In this document: piece by piece, positions 59,292 to 64,000 of the stretch
Layout of the letters: the number at the start of each line of letters is the position of its first letter
How positions within the stretch are numbered: position 1 is the stretch's first letter
NCBI GenBank assembly: GCA_028673005.1
Contig: CM054113.1
Location: forward strand, 174,389,956-174,453,955
Length of the DNA stretch: 64,000 nucleotides
From: Tanypteryx hageni
Lineage: Eukaryota > Arthropoda > Insecta > Odonata > Petaluridae
Reading direction: 5' to 3'
The notes under the pieces: generated by a model
The model's database searches: none
What the model saw: only the letters and a program-made list of their open reading frames with translations
Told to the model about the DNA's origin: nothing
Made by a program: the position numbers and the translations under genes

Positions 59292-60794
59292 CAGGGGTGC
59301 ACAACATACAGCCCGCGGGCCAAATTTGGCCCGCCGACGCATTTTGTGTGGCCCGGCATGATATAACTCAGCTGGTGCATTCCTTTTCCCTAAAAAATAC
59401 AAGTAAAATTTGTTATGGATATTTATCGTATGTGTGAAGAAAACAATTTCTCTTATGAAATTAAACTAAGCTCCATTACATCTATATCTACATGATACCC
59501 TGCAAGTCACCTTTTTAGTGGGTGCAGTGCACCAAAGGTCCATAGTTTTCCTACGTTATCTTTTCCTATTATGTACTCTTATCGTCCTAGGGAAAAACGA
59601 TCCTCTATATCGCTCCGTTCTACAATCGATCTCGCGAAACGCCAGAGACAACTTCCACTAAGTTCGAGGATATCTCATCTATAACAACCTTCTGCTTCCT
59701 ATGATTTAAAAATTCACGGATCCAACTAACTATTTTGGAATTATCGCCTATGGTTTCTAATTTCGTTATTAACTTCCTGTGAGGTACTTTATCAAAGGCT
59801 TTCCTAAAATCTAAGAAGACAGCATCGACCTGCGTATTATTTTCTCTGCTTCTCAGTACACAATTCAAAAAAGACCAAGCTGAGTATCACATGACCTACC
59901 TTTCCTGAAGCCGTGTTGACAATCATCTAAAAATGAATTACTATCAAGAAATCGCATTATGTTGCTAACGAGTATATGCTCGAGAATCTTGAACGATATC
60001 GAAGTTAAAGAAATCGGCCTGTAATTTTCTGGGTTCTCCTTGTCGTCGCCCTTATGAATTGGGGTAACGTGCGCTAACTTTCAGTTGTTAGGGAACTCTC
60101 CGGCAGAAATGGATTTCTCGAATATTATTCGACGAAAAAGTGCTATTTTTCAGCTAATTTTTTTAAATGCGAGCAGGAATTTCTTCGGGGCCAGGGGCTT
60201 TGTTATGTCTGATGGAACTTAATTGCCTTGCTATTCCCACCTCATAAAATACTATATGGTCCATCAGGTCCTTCCTTATAGCGGGTGCATAATGTACGCA
60301 TAGGTCGTTGACGGCTGTAAATGCTTTTACAAAATGACTGTTTAACAGGTTGGTTTTCTCTACGCTATCATGAATAACGGCACCTGAATCATTACACAGG
60401 GAAGGTATGGTAAGGTCTCTACCTTGGACCTCTCTCACATAAGACCAAAACGCTTTAGGGTCCTCTTTCAAATAATTATTTAATACCTTATTCCTGAAGT
60501 ACGTTCAGCACGGACAGATTAGAGTTTAACAGACATTCTAAGAACAGTAACTACCAGCATTGCTCCGGATATAAGTAGAACGGCGACAGAAAAACGGTGC
60601 AACATCTCCCATTGAGTAAGAAAATACATTTGTTCTTCACCTCATTTTTGTCGCATAAAAATTGCATATAAAAGTTTTTACGGTAATTACTGAATCTACA
60701 ATAGTTTACTTAAATGTTTTGTACACCACTTTCACAGCGTGGCCCACCTACATTCAATTAAGGTAGATTTTGGCCCTTGTCAACTTTTGAGTTG
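59292..60794. mobile_element. hAT element interrupted by a LINE
   Basis: Left end CAGGGGTGCACAACATACAG then CCCGCGGGCCAAATTTGGCC is typical hAT. The right side (60739-60794) has GCGTGGCCCACCTACATT and ATTTTGGCCCTTGTCAAC, the expected inverted GGGCC pattern. The flanking 8-mers TATTAAGG (59284-59291) and TGTTAAGG (60795-60802) match at 7 of 8. The last bases of the right terminus are diverged or lost. The LINE fills 59480-60500, leaving about 480 bp of hAT, probably a non-autonomous copy. Confidence 0.6.
59480..60500 (-). pseudogene. LINE reverse transcriptase, family 1 (-), internally deleted
   Basis: On the minus strand, reading from 60500: NKVLNNYLKEDPKAFWSYVR and SIRHNKAPGPEEIPARI (pre-RT region and the KAPGPD.IP start). 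Then, across frameshifts, HVTPIHKGDDKENPENYRPI and SLTSISFKILEHIL, QHGFRKGRSCDTQL, and VDAVFLDFRKAFDKVPHRKL, with the first catalytic Asp in FLDF (RT motif A). At about 59641 the sequence jumps from VEVVSG, where PQGS should follow, straight into the 3' tail also seen at 36788-37290. The FADD active site and thumb are therefore deleted. The 3' end at 59480 is the shared GTATCATGTAGATATAGATG. It is 5'-truncated, and the jockey/CR1-like assignment is from motif style. Confidence 0.85.
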
Positions 60795-60802
60795 TGTTAA
60801 GG

Positions 60803-61199
60803 GTAGAATATGCTACATTTACTGTTCAGAGAAACAATGTAAGGTTTCAAGGGACAAAGTAACGGAAGCGTCTATTACTCAGTGTTTAGGTATTTTTGCG
60901 CGTTCTACTCGACTCCGACGACCACCACGAAGCAACGCGAATAAAGCCAAGACGTTTGCAAAAAGGAAAACTCCCCCTCCTCCGAGTTGAAAGTTTGAGG
61001 CTCCTCTCAGGAAAAGGCACGATTTCCAACGTATCCCACCCGCCGGACGACATGAGTCAATTTGAAAAAGGTCGAAAATAAAGACAAAAAACGGAGCAAA
61101 CGGTGGTTGTTGACGCACGCTAACAAACGACCGAGAAACTCTCTTTTTTACTTGACTCCTAAATACTTGTGTCAATGCGAGGAACGCGCGAGACGTGAC
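60803..61199. other. Non-coding DNA
   Basis: No recognised feature; overlapping frames on both strands lack domains. Confidence 0.35.
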
Positions 61200-61565
61200 A
61201 GAACCTAAAGCTTGTATTTATCTCCCCCTCTCGCGTCTCTCTTCCGCCACCTTCCTCGCCACCTCTCCACCTTCCCTTCCTCCCTCTCTTCTACCTCTAT
61301 CCATTCTCTCAAACCCGCCTCCTTTTACTCCTATCCATCCTCTCCTACTCCTCCCACTACCTCTATATGCCTCACTGCTCCCCCTCTCTTTTCCCCATCT
61401 CCTCCCTTTACCACCTCCTAACACTCACAGTTCCACGACTGTTCCTTTCCCTCCCCCTCCCCAAACTACTCCTCCCATTCCTCCACCGTTTATCACGCCC
61501 TCCCCCTCCCCTTTTAAACGATTACTTCCCACGTACCTACCTCCCTCCCTCTCCCAACAGTCCAC
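61200..61565. repeat. Pyrimidine-rich (C/T) domain on the + strand
   Basis: About 360 bp nearly all C/T with CCCTCCC blocks. The 155-codon frame 61195-61662 is Pro/Leu/Ser/Thr-rich and compositional. Confidence 0.75.
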
Positions 61566-62877
61566 GCCTCTGTTAACACACGAGAAGCCGCTTGCCCATC
61601 CGCGCTCGTTCGATAAGGGACCGTCAGGCGTCGCTACGTTACTGAAAATTGCTATTCTTTAGCTTTATTTTTCCTTCCCCTCTCCTGAAGTTCCATTCAG
61701 ACGCATAGAGGGAAAGGGTACGATCACTTCGGAGGCTTCTAAAACGTAAGGAATGGAAGCAGTAAGAGAGAGAGACAAAAGGTTGTTCCGCCCATCCCCA
61801 CCCCTCAATCCTCCGCCATAAAACTTTATATCACCTTTTTTCCCCGGTTTTTGTGAAATCCGATAACGCCGACAAAAAAACCAACTCTCTCCTCTCAAAA
61901 TCTATCCCCCAAAAGTTTTTGAGGTTGTCATCCGAAAGGACACTGCGTCTTTTTCTATAGAGGTTAACGCGGATGAATGATTTGCCTATCCAGAGGAAGG
62001 GGTTAGGGAAGGCGGATAGTTCTTACACCTAAAGGGGCGAATTCAGGTTTGGAATGTTGGGAAGGGTTTCGAATAGTTTCAGACGACGTTTTTTTTCCTT
62101 CTTAGCGATTATGATCGTGTTGCAGGAATTAAAATAAGGCTCAACGATCGTTTATATTACAAAAACCGTGAATAATCTCAGCGATCTCCCCGCCGGCGAG
62201 AAATCGTGAAATATAAATTCTCGACTAAGCGTTAATCTTTTCCGAGTTTTATCCAGGAGAAATTGATTGCGGTTTGAATTAATACCGCTCAAACCTTTCC
62301 GGTTTTACCGAGCCAGGCTGAGCAGAATTTCTATGCGTGTGATGGATATGAGCTGTAAATCACATTTAATTTCTCTCTATTCAATTAATTATCCTCCAAC
62401 TTTTTTGGATCATTTCGCAAGAAGGCGGTTGCGCCTTTCATCTTGGTCATTTCAGCCCGTCCTTCAGTACGATTATAGCGTGGAAGCCCAAGGAGGTCGG
62501 GTCATTAGATGTATGCAAATCGAAACTGTTAACTTAACAAAAGAAGCAGCAATTGTTTTATGAAAGACAAAAATGTATTTATTTTTTGTCAACATTTCTT
62601 AAGCACCACGTGGTTGGCCTTCTAAAAATAGCTTGTAAATGGTGACGATGACAACCACGGACACCCATGCCCACAGCGGAACTTGAATCCACCACATCGA
62701 CAATGAAAAGTAAAAACGCCAATAACACCTATATCAATGCCAATATATACCACATAATTGTCTTCAAAGGAGACATATTAAATACTCTTGCGACAAGTTA
62801 ATTATGTTTTTGAAAGTTTTGATATAATTTTTATTTTTTAAGGAAACCTGGCTATCTAAGCCTTAAATACTACCCTT
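61566..62877. other. Non-coding DNA
   Basis: Small frames without domains; no gene is supported. Confidence 0.35.
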
Positions 62878-63045
62878 TTATTTATTTATTCATCAATATT
62901 TCACATACAAGCATCAAAAGGGCAAATTTACAGTTAAATCCATAACTCAACAAACACAAACATCCACGTCCTAGGCGGGATTCGAATACGCGACTTTAGT
63001 ATCTGTTGGCAGATACTCTAACAACCCGTCTAACAAGGCCCTTCA
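62878..63045 (-). mobile_element. tRNA-derived SINE (minus strand)
   Basis: On the minus strand GGGTTGTTAGAGTATCTGCC, a stem-forming GTATC...GATAC, and TCGCGTATTCGAATCCCGCC follow with tRNA-like spacing (D arm, anticodon arm, B box TTCGAATCC). About 90 bp of unrelated body then ends in AATAAATAAATAAAA (62878-62892 on +). Head, body and A-rich tail together fit a SINE. The T stem is imperfect, so it is not a functional tRNA. Confidence 0.55.
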
Positions 63046-64000
63046 TAATTCATGCTACGGAGCAAATATTGAAACTACCCGCCTTGTCTAAATTTCAGCA
63101 CCCGAAATCTATAAGCATTTCTAATGTCGTGGAGATGAAAAATTAATTTATTACCAATAAGTGTATCATCTGTAAAAAAAAACTGTCATCGACAGTATCA
63201 TCAACAACTAAAGACAGCCGAACAGCGATAAATTAAACCACAAGGTAAGGCATAAAAAGATCGATTTAATGAAAATTCGAGTTGCAGTATTTCGTCTTAA
63301 TTTGTTTGAGTACGAAGAGGAAATTTTTTCTAGTTACTAAAAATTACAGGCGTTCGAGTTATCGAGGTTCGACTTTATTATGTGTAAACAATTATTCGAT
63401 TGAAGACTAATCGGTTTTGCCGATAAATACGATTTCCATTTGTTTCATTTTCTCCCGCTCTCCCTCTTTCCCTATGTGATGTTTTTTTTTCCATAAATGT
63501 CCAATCACGCACTTCGAATTGTGTTTCTATCTTAAACACGAATGCACGGATATACGTTAACCCCACAAATACGTATTTGTTGAGATTCCCTAAGATTGCC
63601 CGATACAACTGGTCAAAAATATATTAGGTCTTGACATCGCATAGAAATGCTATATCGTGTTAGCGTTAAGCTTCCATCAACTCCCATCGCCATGAAAACG
63701 ACAATAAACAAGTGTCTATGAATCACTCGCGTTTGACTTTATTTTAACCTCTCGATAAAAATTCTGGAAAACAATCGAATAAAGGGCACCTACTCATTGG
63801 TCAAAGAAATGTCTAAAAAATTATCCCAAGATAAAAACTTCGCTTCGCTCGGAGGAAAAAAGAAGCCCTTCTGAAAAAGGTCTCCAGGATAGCTCCCTAC
63901 TGGCAGAATAATCCTCCGCCATAAGGAAACGATCGATGAATGATTTTTTCCAGCGAAAAAATCCTCCTTTTTTCAGTCGTTGTAGCAAGCGAAGCATGGT
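63046..64000. other. Non-coding DNA with a Tigger-like block
   Basis: CGTTCGAGTTATCGAGGTTC GACTTTA (63352-63376) matches the block at 54557-54578. Otherwise no recognised feature to the window end. Confidence 0.35.

Noticed and set aside
61195..61662. 155-codon Pro/Leu-rich frame on +
   Set aside because: Composition artefact of a C/T-rich tract; the minus-strand frame is likewise open and Gly/Arg/Glu-rich.
62969..63040. Functional tRNA gene on the minus strand
   Set aside because: The T stem and acceptor stem do not pair properly and a SINE body with an A-rich tail follows.

Overview
The window looks like AT-rich, repeat-dense animal DNA. I found no intact host gene, rRNA or functional tRNA. 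The recognisable coding remnants are a pogo/Tigger-type transposase, a piggyBac transposase tail, a hAT transposase with a TTF/ZMYM-type N-terminus, and jockey/CR1-like LINE reverse transcriptases. Together with many arthropod-style interspersed repeats these point to a metazoan, most likely an arthropod. The species cannot be read from the sequence. Almost every open frame is either low-complexity or a chance frame in non-coding DNA.

Layout. 1-9.1 kb: scattered copies of interspersed repeat families plus an array of about 145-bp monomers (8.1-9.07 kb). 10.8-17 kb: long strand-biased polypurine and polypyrimidine domains, a retroposon 3' end with a GATA tail, a small hAT MITE and a 149-bp-period array (14.88-15.37 kb). 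17.4-20.3 kb: a LINE 3' end and a 2.08-kb decayed hAT element with an 8-bp target duplication. 20.3-36 kb: mostly non-coding, with hAT termini, microsatellites, a GTGC minisatellite and a second LINE 3' end. 36.5-43.0 kb: a nested stack in which a piggyBac-like element (TTAA duplication) holds a LINE fragment and a pogo element (TA duplication), and the pogo element is split by a hAT element (8-bp duplication) with its own internal tandem duplication. 43-48 kb: a possible promoter/first exon (weak), a 296-bp hAT MITE with a perfect duplication, and a LINE tail beside a large palindrome. 50-55 kb: another hAT MITE and further repeat copies. 57-61 kb: two C-terminal LINE fragments of a second family, and a hAT element interrupted by an internally deleted LINE. 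61-64 kb: a pyrimidine-rich domain and a tRNA-derived SINE.

No element appears able to move by itself now: all recognisable transposase and reverse-transcriptase frames carry stops, frameshifts, deletions or lost catalytic residues. The window is best read as intergenic or intronic DNA built by successive transposon insertions. All family assignments rest on reading termini, target duplications and translated motifs by eye; no database search was possible.
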